Shown: one piece after another, positions 45,616 to 56,204 of the stretch
How positions within the stretch are numbered: position 1 is the stretch's first letter
Layout of the letters: every line of letters starts with the position of its first letter
Source of the DNA: Atherinomorus stipes
Taxonomy: Eukaryota; Chordata; Actinopteri; Atheriniformes; Atherinidae
Assembly: GCA_023101725.1 (NCBI GenBank)
Contig: JALJCO010003959.1
Span: 1-64,000 of the forward strand
Direction: 5' to 3'
DNA: 64,000 nucleotides
Program-made: the position numbers and the translations under genes
The notes under the pieces: model-generated
What the model was told of the DNA's origin: nothing
The model's input: only the letters and a program-made list of their open reading frames with translations
The model's database searches: none

Positions 45616-48562
45616 TTATGTACTGTGAACAATAAAGAAAGATCAACTTTTTTTTTTTTTTTTATTTGAAGTAACATTACAATTATGTGGAACCTGTTGA
45701 AATAAAAAAATTATGCAAATCAGAGATTCATTTCTTTGAGTGCTCTTTCCTGTTTTTTCAGTCTACGTAGTGGGAATCTTTGGCGGCCATGAGGTTATAC
45801 CACACAGCAGGCCTTACATGGTGCTAGTGAAGAAGTATATGGGAGACGGGTCCACAGCGTTTTGTGGTGGATTTCTTCTGACTGAGGATTTTGTGATGAC
45901 TGCCGCTAACTGCATTGGCAGGTCAGTTTAACACACTTCATGTTAACTCTATAATGATCCGAGGCCTGAATCTTTAAGATCCCTCAGGCTAGGGACACAC
46001 AGCATGCGAAAATGCGCCGATTTTCTCATCAACACTGCTCCTCTTTCCGTCCACATTGGACGTTCACAATTGGCAGGCAGTCCTGCTTCCCTGCTGTACT
46101 TCTACAGCTGATAATTCCACAATGGGTGCATCTCCTGTTCTGCTTTCATACTGTTTACAAGCAGAAGGCCGACATTTCAGTGTGCAAATCCTTCCACTCG
46201 CATTTTCAATAAAGATGAAGACATGATTGACATATAATTAGATCTATAGTGGCGAACTGTGAGCTCTATAGCTGGGCCTTCACCTCAGCCATCAGTGCCA
46301 AAAAAAACCCCCAAAAACATAGATAAAACTCCCAGCAACAAGACACCACCAGAAAACTGATTATAATTTAGGTCACACAGATGATACAATAAACGTGCTC
46401 TTAAAAGCCAAAATCTGTCAAATATAAAATTAAAACTCACACAGAAAAACATACAGTATCTGAGAATATTATAATCCACTACTACCTTACTACTATAGAT
46501 GAAAACGAAATCCATCCACCCGTCTTTCTTTGTGAAGTGGGCAATGGTAGCGTCATAAAGTTTGTCCTTGTACTTGAGTTCCATAAGAAGCCCTTTTTCT
46601 ATGGACATCAGTGCCAAAGCATCCAGGCGATCCTGTCCAGTTCTGTTCCTGGCGTGTGTCTTGATGCGCTTCAGGGCCGAGAAAGAGCACTCAACAGAGG
46701 AGGTGGACAAGGGGATAGTCAGGACCAGGCAGGTGAGGTGATAAAGCTGCTGAATGCTCTTTGTCAGATCTTTCTGTGTCAGAAACTGGAGCAGGTCTGA
46801 TGGGCTCCTTCCCTCAAAGTTTGCCATGTTGTACATGACTGTCAACTCCGTCTTGAGCCTGTGAAGGTCAAAATTCAGCCAGTAGTTTTCAGCAAGGCTT
46901 TGAAACTGAGTTGGGGAAGTTTTCTCTGTATGCTGCAAACTTCTTTGGGGCCAGAAGAGCAAGGAACATCAGTTTTTTCGGATCCTTGAACCTGTTCCTC
47001 AGCTGCGTGAGGATGTTGTCGAAGATGTCATTGCACATCTCCATCTCTCCATGACCTGCGTGTGCTGAGAGCCCCCACTTCACGCACAGTGTCCTCATAC
47101 AGTAGATGGAGTCAAATTTGTCAAGCTCGTCAGCAGTGACAATGTGACCCACACAGAATGAAGTCACATTGTTTTGTGTGTATTTCTAGGTTGCTCAAAT
47201 ATTACCAGAAATAATGGGTTGGAGTGAATTTGGTGTAGTAGCCTGACTACAACAGCAGGGGGCGTTTGCAGCAGGGAGAGTTGTTTGCAAGCGGCCTGCA
47301 GCTCATTCTAAAGAGAGCTGCCGGTCCAACAACATCTCTCGTCTGCTTCGTTCTTATAACAGGTCAGTTTACCTAAATAGCCCTCAAGTTTGAATGAATA
47401 TGAGCCCTTGTGATGAAAAGGGACTTCAAAAAACAAGCGTGTTGATTTTTCAAATGTTTAGAATAGCAGTTTTTTCTGAGTAAACCCCGGTGGCCTGGTT
47501 GGCACATGTAATGGAGGCATGCTGGTGGTGAGCTCTGCTAGCTTACAGAATCTTGCTCCCTGACAACATGATCATTATTCTTTATATGGGGTTATTTTGA
47601 TATTGTTCACTTGTTTAGAGACTTGTTTTAGACGTGGTCAGCACTCAGTTACATAAAAGAAAAATGCTAAAGGAATGAGTAACATGCTAACTGGATTTAA
47701 GAATAACACCAGTCAATACAAATATGACTTTAATAGCTTAATGTACAAACTATGGGTAACATATACAGATGTAACATTGCTGTGATGATAGTTGTCTGAT
47801 TTTAGTAGATATAATGCTATTACTTGGGTGTTTGAAAGTAAAGTATCTGTTATTAGTCATAGTTGAATACTTTATTTTCAATGTGGAAGATAACTGGTTG
47901 AATTGAAATGTGTGGAAATAATAAATTCTAAAGAGAGCTGCCGGTCCAATCACATCTCTCGTCTGCTTCGTTCTTATAACAGAGAAAAACAACTGTCTGC
48001 ATGTCCTGTATCCCTGGGCCTGCAACAACAAGTATCCATAATGTGCACGGCATCATCATCGAAATCATTGTGATTGTCAACAATGAATTCAAAAAGCTCT
48101 AAAAGTTCCTCTCTCCGCTCATAGACAGTGCAAACTAAACGTGATGTGAAGCTACATCTCGTTGGAGTCACTCTGGGCAATCTCCGCTGGCATATTTCAT
48201 CCAGGAGTTTCGTGCGTTTGGTGGATTTTGTGAAAAAAGGCTGCTAGGCCACTTAAGTGGGAGAAAATATTTTGCACTCCTTAATTTTAGCAGACATGAC
48301 AAGATTCAGGGAGAGTGCATAGCAGTGAATGAAGAGAGCTTGGGGGTATTTTTTTCCTTCACTTTGGCTTGCACCACGTTCAGCCCAGATGCCATGACTG
48401 CAGCTCCATCATAACATTGGGCTATCACCTTAATGGTGCAGGCTCACCCTTCCAGAAAATCTAATACTTGATCAGCTGTGGCCTCTGCACTGACATCACC
48501 AAACTGAAAAAAAAAAGCTCCTTCACATGACCGTCTGTGGTGTACTGTAACACAACACTTAA

Positions 48563-48814
48563 AGGCATATGCCACCTCTGGGTGAAATTGAGCCTCCCCC
48601 ACAGTCCCCTGAGTTGGACAAGTGGGCAGAAGCGTTTTCGCCAAGTGATGCTATTTGAAGCCACCCGATTACAGCAACTACGCCAAGCTGAGCTAAAGTC
48701 AGTGCTGTGAGATTCAGAGAATGACTGGGTCGGCTAGAAAACACTTCTGCCCACTTGTCCAACTCAGGGGACTGTGGGGGGAGGCTCAATTTCACCCAGA
48801 GGTGGCATATGCCT
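48563..48814. mobile_element. TTAA MITE, AGGCATATGCCACC type
   Basis: This 252-bp element has about 77-bp near-perfect TIRs starting AGGCATATGCCACCTCTGGG, flanked by TTAA at 48559-48562 and 48815-48818. It interrupts the hAT transposase just after the first catalytic region. The well-matched arms imply a young insertion. Confidence 0.9.
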
Positions 48815-49168
48815 TTAAGACATCTGAGCAGTATTACTCACGTCAGTAGTCCCGTCTACCATAATGGAGACAAAAGGTGTTTTTCTCACCTCTTGCTTGA
48901 TAGTTTCAGTCATTACATCCGCCACTGACTGAATCAGGTCGTTCTGGATTTTGCTGGATGTACCCATGAAAACAGAGGCTGAATCCAGATGACAGTGCAT
49001 AGGGCTGTCGTACTCTGCCAAAAAATCCAACAACTCCAAGTCGTTCCCCTTGATTTCAGAATCCTTACTCTCATCAGACTCGGGTAATTTTTTTGTCAAG
49101 AGACAAACGTTTTTTGGTCTTACCAAGCTGACAGTTGCTGTCTATAAAGACACGTCACCAGGAAGTCC

Positions 49169-49219
49169 TGACAGCTCTGAAGAAGGCTGGAGTAACAGCC
49201 GAAACTGTCGGCTAGATAA
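49169..49219 (+). ncRNA. Hammerhead-like motif (very tentative)
   Basis: The order CTGAAGA, a GGCTG/CAGCC stem and GAAAC followed by TGTC resembles the core of small hammerhead ribozymes found in Penelope-like elements. Flanking stem pairing was not convincing by eye. Confidence 0.2.
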
Positions 49220-49264
49220 GACCAAAAATACGTTGTCTCTTGAAATAAAATAATCTGAGTCTAA

Positions 49265-50701
49265 CCCCGTGTTCACACCGGACGCGAATAAAATTATTCG
49301 CGCGAATGAATTACATGTTAAGTCAATGTACAGGCGCGAATTGACGCGCCTTTGCTTGGCGCGGCGCGTTTGACGCGAATTCGCGGCGCGATGAGCCCAA
49401 AACGCGTCTAACTCGCGCGAATGAGGCGTTTTACTCGCGCGAATGAGGCGTCTTATTCGCGCGAATAGAGCGTATTTTGCCTATTCGCTCGAGTTGAAAA
49501 AATTGAACTCGAGCGTTTTTGACGCGCGAATAAACGAGCCCCGTCATTGATAATGAATGAGACGTGATGTGAACGGACCGGCGCTCTGCAGCTCGCTGCT
49601 CTCTTCAATAGTAAAGAAGGGGAAAGTGCTTTTCACAGATAAAATCACAAAGTGCTGCACACAAAAGCAGTGTAATACCATAAATTTAGGTCTGAAAACC
49701 CGGTCAAACAAAACCTCATTAACCAAAAGCTGCAGATCTCTACAGCCGGTGTTCGACGGGGTGAAACGTCACAACGCGACACTCCCGGAGGAATATGCAG
49801 CTCTGTCCTCACTACATAAATAAATTGAGGTTGTTTGTTATAAAACGTCAATATAATTCAATATGAATTTGTAGTCAGACTAGTGTAGTATTCAGTTTGG
49901 TCAGAAGATGACGCTCAAGTATCAGGAGTTCAGCTTCAGTAGATGTAAACAAACACACGCTGTGTGTGTTGTGGTTGTGAACCAGTTGAAAGCAGCAGGA
50001 AAGCGGACAGTTACGAGTTGCATTTAATCAGCTGGTTAAATGTTGAGAAGTGGAGGTGACGAGACGGCAGAGACTCGTTAAACTGAGCTACAATAGCTAG
50101 CGAAAACACGTTTTTTTGCTGGAAGTTGTTGAACATTTTGGTGGAAGCGCTAGCTAGCTAGCTGCGGCTAGCTTACTCACCGAAGGCAGGTGGACCGACG
50201 CCCAGCAGCCGGAATACAGCGCCTGTAGTTTGTATCCTGGAGGGATATGCAGCACCGATCCTCCCCGACAGAAGCCCATCAAACTGGGCTGGGAAATTCC
50301 CCTGGAAGCGACCGTCATTCAGACGTAACTCCTGGATCAGCTGATGAAATTCACCGAGCTCCAAGCGCTTCTGGAGAATCTGGTAGGTCCAAACACGGCG
50401 TCTTCTCTTTTCCATCTTCCAGAGCAGGTAGAATGACGCAACTCGCTCAAAATAACCGGAATCTGCCATGTTCATCTGACTGAACTGAATGACTATGTGA
50501 CAAACCACTGTTTTCTCTAGAAAGTTCAACTTGACGCGCGAATGAAGCGTTTTATTCGCGCGTACAATACGCTCCATTCGCGCGTACAATACGCTTCATT
50601 CACGCGAAAAAAACGCCTGAATGAAGCGAGTAAACTTCCAGCATTCGCGCGTTGAAATCTAGGCGCGTACGCGAATGGAGGCGTCCGGTGTGAACACGGG
50701 G
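49265..50701 (-). mobile_element. PIF/Harbinger element, internally deleted
   Basis: The TIRs CCCCGTGTTCACACCGGACG and inverse are flanked by the 3-bp duplication TAA (49262-49264 and 50702-50704), as expected for Harbinger. Subterminal regions are packed with TTCGCGCG motifs. It keeps only the first transposase exon (minus strand) and lacks the DDE core. Confidence 0.9.
50173..50469 (-). pseudogene. Harbinger transposase first exon
   Basis: From ATG 50469 the frame reads MADSGYFERVASFYLLWKME, then RRRRVWTYQILQKRLELGEF, HQLIQELRLNDGRF and QFDGLLS. This is the conserved N-terminus of fish Harbinger transposases. A one-base shift near 50230 puts the expected continuation (LQDTNYRRCIPAAGRRSTCL) in another frame, ending at a GTGAGT donor near 50180. 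The catalytic exons are deleted. Confidence 0.8.
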
Positions 50702-51701
50702 TAATGCATCGAAGATGAAATGAACATCATCAACGACTTACTCTCATCATGTCCTCGAAATGTCGGCTCCTGCTTTTCAAGAAATATGATGATATTGACG
50801 AGATGTTTAAGGATCTCTCTGTTCTGTCGTACCTTGTTGTTGTGGGCTGTGGTGTGGTTCCGGCGCTGCTCATCCAGCTGCAGGTCAATCCTTGTGTCCC
50901 CAAAAGTTTTCAAAGTGACCATAGCTTGTAGATGTGCTGTAGACTCCTGATGTTGGTGGCCTGACTTGGTCAGATTTGCAAAGCTGATAAATCCACTGCT
51001 GACCCAAGTGGATGTCCTGTCCAGTGCAAAAAAAAAACAGTTCCAGCAGTCCAGTTTGTTTCCTTAGCCCGTCATCCATGGATAGCACTGACAATTCTCG
51101 ACCTTAAAATGCCTCTCCAGTGTTTTATTTTTTTCTTTCAAATCTAATTCTGGAGTTGGCCGTCCATTTTGTATTTTGCTTTTCAGCAAAAGGCAGACTT
51201 GAAAAAGGCATTTCTAGCAAACTAGCCATGTCACTCTCATTCGCCGCCATTTAACTCTTGCTCTCTAACCACTCAGCTCTTACTGTTCTCAGATGATGAT
51301 AATGTTGGTCAGCCTTCAGGAAGGCCCAAGGCCATAGTTTTTTTTTTGTCCTGCCCACACTAAATCAAACTGTGATTTTTCGGTGTGCCCATCCCTCTCA
51401 AAGCAGAATGCATGCGTTTGCTTGCCAGGGTCTTAACAAAGATGGATGATTTTGATTGGATAACATCCAGACAGTTTGCTCAACCTTTATAACGCAGATG
51501 AGAGAAAATGTATTAAACACTTTTACAGTCTTTAAATATACTTATTGTATTATTAGATAGATTATTTCAATTATATATGTATTTATGATAAAATAATTTT
51601 AAATGAGAGAATTTTTTTTCTCTCTAAATTTTTTAGGCCTTCTCGGAAGGCGTAGAAGGCCCTGACAGTTCACCACTGTGAAAAAAGAGATTGGGTTTTA
51701 A

Positions 51702-52093
51702 AGGTGCCATGACATCAAATTTCACTTTTCAACCACAACCTTGTTATTACCTGTAAGTTTATTTTTCTAGTTGCTGATAAACGTAGCTCACTGTCTGAAG
51801 TGCCCATGTTGCTAGCAGTTAGCCTTTAGCAAACTCCTACTGCTAGGGCAGCTTGACCTAGTTTCTCTAAATAAGGTTATAGCCAAATAAGGTGTAGCCA
51901 ATCAAAATTAAGTAAACTTGGTCTCCGGGTAAAGCTGCATAACATTACAACACCCAACTATATTACTGAGGAAGTGAGGTCTGGCATTTCAAAACAATAC
52001 CCTGCTGTAAAAAATGCTGTTTTTTTCTTTGGAGATTTGACATATGCAGCAATGCCAACAACATGACCTACGTTTTACTACATCATCACTCCT
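51702..52093. mobile_element. TTAA MITE, AGGTGCCATGACATC type
   Basis: It starts AGGTGCCATGACATCAAATT, as at 26721, and ends with the inverse of AGGAGTGATGATGTAG. TTAA flanks at 51698-51701 and 52094-52097. The two ends are only partly similar. In intron 2 of the protease gene. Confidence 0.6.
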
Positions 52094-53482
52094 TTAAAGC
52101 TTATTTGGGTGTTTTACTTTGAAAATGGTTTTATTCTGATAGATTCGTCTCGTGTTCCTGCTTATTTTCCTGCCTGGCTTCACAAGTTTGGCTGCGGCTT
52201 CCGCAGAAAATTGAACAGAAGCCGAAACAATCATTCCACAGCGCTTGCCACGGCACACCACGCAGCACCTGATGTGGACGACACAGTCTGTTAACATGAG
52301 CGCCAAAATGAAACTGCTTCGGCGTGCTTCCACATGCAGTGTGTCCCTAGGGTTTTCCAACCTAGCCTGATACAGTGGAAGTTTCTTTTAAAGATAAAAT
52401 AATTTACTTTTTTGTTTAAGCTCCTATGAAGTCTGGCTAGGAGTTCACGATAGTGGCAAGATCAATGATGATGTGCAGAGAATAGAGGTGACTCAGTCAT
52501 TTCCGCATGAAGGCTTCAATGTAACTGGATACATAAATGATGTGATGCTCCTTAAGGTAAGAGTGTAAGGAACCTCTGTGTTTCATAATTAGCATTTGCA
52601 AACGTCTTAAATTAAATTAAACCTGCATGCATTTCACTTAATGATAAAAAGGAAATGTGCACTGATGAATAGACATGTCAATTTGAACTGATATTCTATT
52701 TTTCTTCCTGTGCTTAAAGTTGGGCTCCAAGGCGAAGTTCAACACAAATGTGCAATCTATTCGTCTCGCAGCTCAAGTTGGCAAATCTCTGCCACAGCAT
52801 TGTAGTGTGTCTGGCTGGGGACGAGTAGAGAACGAAACAAAGGAATGCATTCCAAACTCATGGAGGTTAACGTAACATTGATTGAAAGGCCGAGCTGTGA
52901 AAAACGAAACGCTTACTGTTCTGAGGGAATGAATGGACCACGTGAGGTATGTATGGTCGTTTTCTGTCTTGACATAAACCAACACTAAAATTTAATGACA
53001 GGCTTTTGGGTGCTCATTGCATAATCGCAACATACTATGTGTGTTCTTTTAGGAGATTCTGGGGGTCCATTGGTCTGTGAAGATACAGTGGCATACGGGG
53101 TGGTGTCTGCCATGAGCTGTTCATCAGGACGCTTGCTCTATAAGTATACCAAGATCCCTGACTACTGACTCCTACGCCCTGATTTCAGTCCTTACATCCC
53201 ATACTGAAAATACAGCCAGAACCTGCCCTGCTTTGCTCTAAAAAAGATTTATTAAAATATTTAATAACAGCTTTTTTGACAGTAAAGTTTATACTACAGC
53301 AACTAAATTTGAAATTGAACCCAAATGCTTTCAAGTTTTAGAGACAAAGACTGAATGCTTTATAAAAACTACGTTTAGATACTGAATACTGTTTACATAT
53401 ATACTCTATATATACATATATTTATGTATATATATATATATGATCCCACGAGTCTTTTTTTCATATGTGATGCTTTGCCAAA

Positions 53483-53488
53483 AATAAA
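53483..53488 (+). promoter_or_regulatory. Poly(A) signal of the protease gene
   Basis: AATAAA about 315 bp after the stop is the first good signal downstream of exon 5 on this strand; a TA-rich stretch precedes it (53398-53442). Confidence 0.5.
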
Positions 53489-53794
53489 GTTTTGCATTAA
53501 TGTCAAAGGTGGGGGAATTTTCCTTTTTCAGAGACAACACTGCCTCCATGTGGGAAAATGCATAATAATACAACAGACAGCAAAAACCAAAACATTTTAG
53601 TGATTACAGCATCTGACATCTGTGGAGATTTACAAGCAGTTTAAGCCCAAGTAGTAAAACAATTCAATAATCAATATTTTAACTTGGACAAGGAAACTGT
53701 TGTGAGCAAACTTGTAGTCCAAGTCAAGTATATGTTTATTTTCAGAAAGTCAAACAAACATTGCTTAGTAATGTAAATTAGTCAACTTTCCAGC

Positions 53795-53960
53795 CAGTCT
53801 GTGTGATTCTTCTGGGAGTCACTGGTCGCCCATTGGTGTGTGATTGCAGACAGACACAGGATGGTATCTTCTACTCAAGTTGCTCCGTCAGATTACCTTT
53901 CAGTTTGTAACGTTGCCAAGATTCCAGTTTTCAGAAACTGGTTAGTTTGTTTTGTTGTAC
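53795..53960 (+). pseudogene. Relic of a second protease last exon
   Basis: GATTCTTCTGGG at 53805 corresponds to the DSGG codons of exon 5, then a shifted frame gives PLVCD (CCATTGGTGTGTGAT). It is followed further on by AKIPVFRNW, equivalent to the TKIPDYLPWI end of granzymes. The spacing matches exon 5 at 53053, but the frame is broken. It suggests a tandem duplicate of the protease gene, mostly lost. Confidence 0.5.
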
Positions 53961-54614
53961 ATGTATGTTAATTTATTGTATTCTTAAATTTTACACCAAA
54001 ATCTGTGAACATTAAAGGCAACTGCCTTAATACCACCAGTGTACGACTGATGCAGATGAAAGTGAAAGGAAGGCGACACAATACACAGGATTTAGGAAAT
54101 TATTACAGGATATGTTGACTATTGTCTGGTTTGAAATAAACAATTCATAAATTGAGAAAAACAAAAGTGATGTCAGTCAGTAAAGTGTTGTTACAGCCCT
54201 AAAAATAATTAAAATTATGATATTGTGACTCTTAAGAACTTGTTGCTCGAACTTGCTTATGTAGATTCACTCTAATGATCTTTCACCGTTTTTAAGTCAA
54301 ACATCACAATTATAAAGACTAAGAATGTGTTAATGTGAGATGCTAATTTTTTCAGAATCAGGAAAATCTGAATCAAACAACTGTACCTTTTTGTTTTCTT
54401 CCAGACTTGAATTTGATATTTTTCATTCTTCCCAAATTTCACATATTATATGAAAAAATTATACTGTATAGCTTGCTAAGTTATGCATTCTCTTATGGTC
54501 AAGCCAAATCATACATAGTTATATATTTTTCTATCCTCTAAAAATAAACAGTTGTAGTCTCTTCGTTAAGGACACTTCTCTTTTAATCTTACTCAAAAGA
54601 AACGGCTACACTGC
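53961..54614. other. AT-rich intergenic DNA
   Basis: No coding, RNA or terminal-repeat feature was recognised. Confidence 0.4.
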
Positions 54615-54622
54615 TCCCTTTT

Positions 54623-55793
54623 TAGAGATGCACCGATCAGGATTTTGGGGGCCGATCACCGATCACCGATCACCAAAAGCAGTATCTGCCGATCCCGATA
54701 TTGCCGATCACCGATCACAGCGCCGAAATTCATGAATTCTCCAATATTCTCTCATGTACATAACATCGACATTATGTTATTAACGGGAAATGATCATGAA
54801 TTGGCCTGTTTTATTGCAGGCAATCTGCAATATTTCACTCTCTTGGAGACAACTTGGACTCAGTTTACATAGAGGAAGTGTAACTTACTAACTTAAGCTT
54901 TCTTGTGGCAATAATTATGTGTACAACACACAACATGTGCAGCACACCAACACAGACTACAGTAAACATGTCACTCTCTTTAGAGTTGGTACAAGTTGTC
55001 AACTATAGACTCTCTTTTTCCTGTGGAAAATGGAATTAAATCTTAAAATAAAAAATAGATTATGTACATAACACACATGTGCACTATAATAAACATTTCA
55101 CTCTCTAGAGGCTCTTTCTCAGACACACTGTTTAGAGTTTACCTACAAGCTTTTAGTGGAAAAATCACGTAAAATATGTTAAATGAGAATAAGAACAGCG
55201 ACTTATGTGCAACTGCAACAAGCTTGGAGCTGATACTGCAGCTTTTCTATAAGAAAAAAAACTCTTAAGTGTAGCATTAACATGCTGTAGCCTAAATAAT
55301 ATAATAAAATTATGATTTTATTGATGAGCTTACTTCTGATTAAGCAGCATGAATGGCAGAGCCTTGCGCGTCGTGCGTCAGGAGCGCCTGAGTGTGGGGG
55401 TGTATGAACCCGGTTGTTTTCCTTGTCTGTCTCTGTATAATCGCGGATGAAACTGAGCAGCTGCTCGGCTTCATTTGCTCCACGAGGCCAGACAACTACG
55501 TTGTCGAGCGTTTCTGTGCCGTGTGTGGATTCATCAGATTGTTCAGAGGTGTTCTGAGTTTGGTGAGTTTCACCATTTACGAGGAGCTGCGCACCGACGA
55601 TGGCGCAGCTTTCCTCTGACCGGCCCAGTTTAACAACCCGCAGTCCTGCATCAGGACGTCATTTTAAGCCCATTAAACCCCGTCGGGACTAGAGATCATC
55701 AACCCGCCGTTTGGAAACCGGGACTGAACGCAGATCATAGTTTATCCTCCACTGTCTCCGTGGAGGGGGAAGACATTCACCGGAGTCTCCTCT

Positions 55794-55864
<71 letters not shown>

Positions 55865-56031
55865 TTCCCGCGCCTGCTGCGCGTCAGGCGCGTCAAACGC
55901 CAAAACGCTGTAGTTACTGTAAACATGATCGGATCGGCTTGCTTGGATCTATTTTGAGTGACTCCGATCAAAACCGATAGGGGCACTATCGGCCGATTGC
56001 GATCGGTTGCCGATCGATCGGTGCATCTCTA
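54623..56031. mobile_element. Non-autonomous hAT, TAGAGATGCACCGATC termini
   Basis: The TIRs TAGAGATGCACCGATC and inverse are flanked by a perfect 8-bp duplication TCCCTTTT (54615-54622 and 56032-56039). Subterminal CCGATCA repeats echo the element at 10406. The interior holds CpG-rich GCGCGTC segments (55360-55390 and 55865-55910) and a 75-codon frame at 55392-55619 without a recognised domain; these may be a further nested element. Confidence 0.9.
55795..55862. repeat. 68-base T homopolymer
   Basis: An uninterrupted T run lies inside the hAT at 54623-56031. It could be the inverted tail of a retro-insertion, but such length in an assembly is often a polishing or gap artefact. Confidence 0.9.
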
Positions 56032-56204
56032 TCCCTTTTGACAACTTTTTTCACCTATATTTTCCCAGGAAAGTCCCATTGAGATTAAAAACCTCTTTTT
56101 TCAAGGGAGTCCTGGCCAAGGGGCAACAGAAGTTAGAAGACCATTTTGCTTTTATGCATCAAGACGTTTCCTCAGGAAATTGAAAATATAGAATTTCCCT
56201 CATT

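Larger units (their letters stand above)
46333..51100 (-). pseudogene. hAT transposase, zinc finger MYM-type 1-like, in pieces
   Basis: Read from 51100 downward the pieces are: a TTF-type zinc-finger region (CWNCFFFA), then LKTFGDTRIDLQLDEQRR and FLEKQEPTFRGHDES (50930-50705); after the Harbinger insertion, LDSASVFMGTSSKIQNDLIQ and the first catalytic region SIMVDGTTDVSN (49126-48820); after the MITE, VVLQYTTDGHVKEL and CYDGAAVMASG (48600-48380); then RREELLELFEFIV (48120) and the C-terminal block LSTSSVECSFSALKRIKTHA and LDALALMSIEKGLL (46740-46560). Order and motifs fit ZMYM1-like hAT proteins. Frameshifts, stops and gaps make it nonfunctional. Confidence 0.85.
46247..51678 (-). mobile_element. 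Autonomous-type hAT (ZMYM1-like), decayed
   Basis: TAGTGGCGAACTGTGAG at 46247 and the inverse of CTGACAGTTCACCACTG ending at 51678 form the TIRs. No 8-bp duplication is preserved. Remnants of a minus-strand transposase span most of the element. A TTAA MITE (48563-48814) and a Harbinger element (49265-50701) are inserted into the coding part. Confidence 0.78.
45989..52350. mobile_element. DNA element with CTAGGGACACAC termini, invaded
   Basis: CTAGGGACACACAGCATGCG at 45989 is matched by the inverse of GCAGTGTGTCCCTAG ending at 52350. Its own sequence is only about 46 kb-side 45989-46240 and 52094-52350; the remainder is the hAT 46247-51678 and the TTAA MITE 51702-52093. No target duplication was recognised. 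Fills most of intron 2 of the protease gene. Confidence 0.6.
40935..53168 (+). pseudogene. Granzyme-like serine protease (S1A), degenerate
   Basis: Five exons with GT-AG borders: 40935-40992, 45762-45921, 52421-52556, 52720-52946 and 53053-53168. Exon 1 is a signal peptide (MSTLCYLAVIMLVM). Exon 2 starts the mature enzyme at IFGGHE and holds the catalytic-His region, which reads TAANC instead of TAAHC. Exon 3 has the catalytic Asp (INDVMLLK). Exon 4 has CSVSGWGR. Exon 5 has GDSGGPLVC with the Ser. Exon 4 is frameshifted near 52855 (the true frame resumes MEVNVTLIERPSC) and its end is one base out of phase with exon 5. TGA at 53166 follows KIPDY and removes the usual C-terminal helix. The phase pattern and size fit granzyme/mast-cell-protease genes of leukocyte granules. 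Activity is not expected. Confidence 0.9.
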
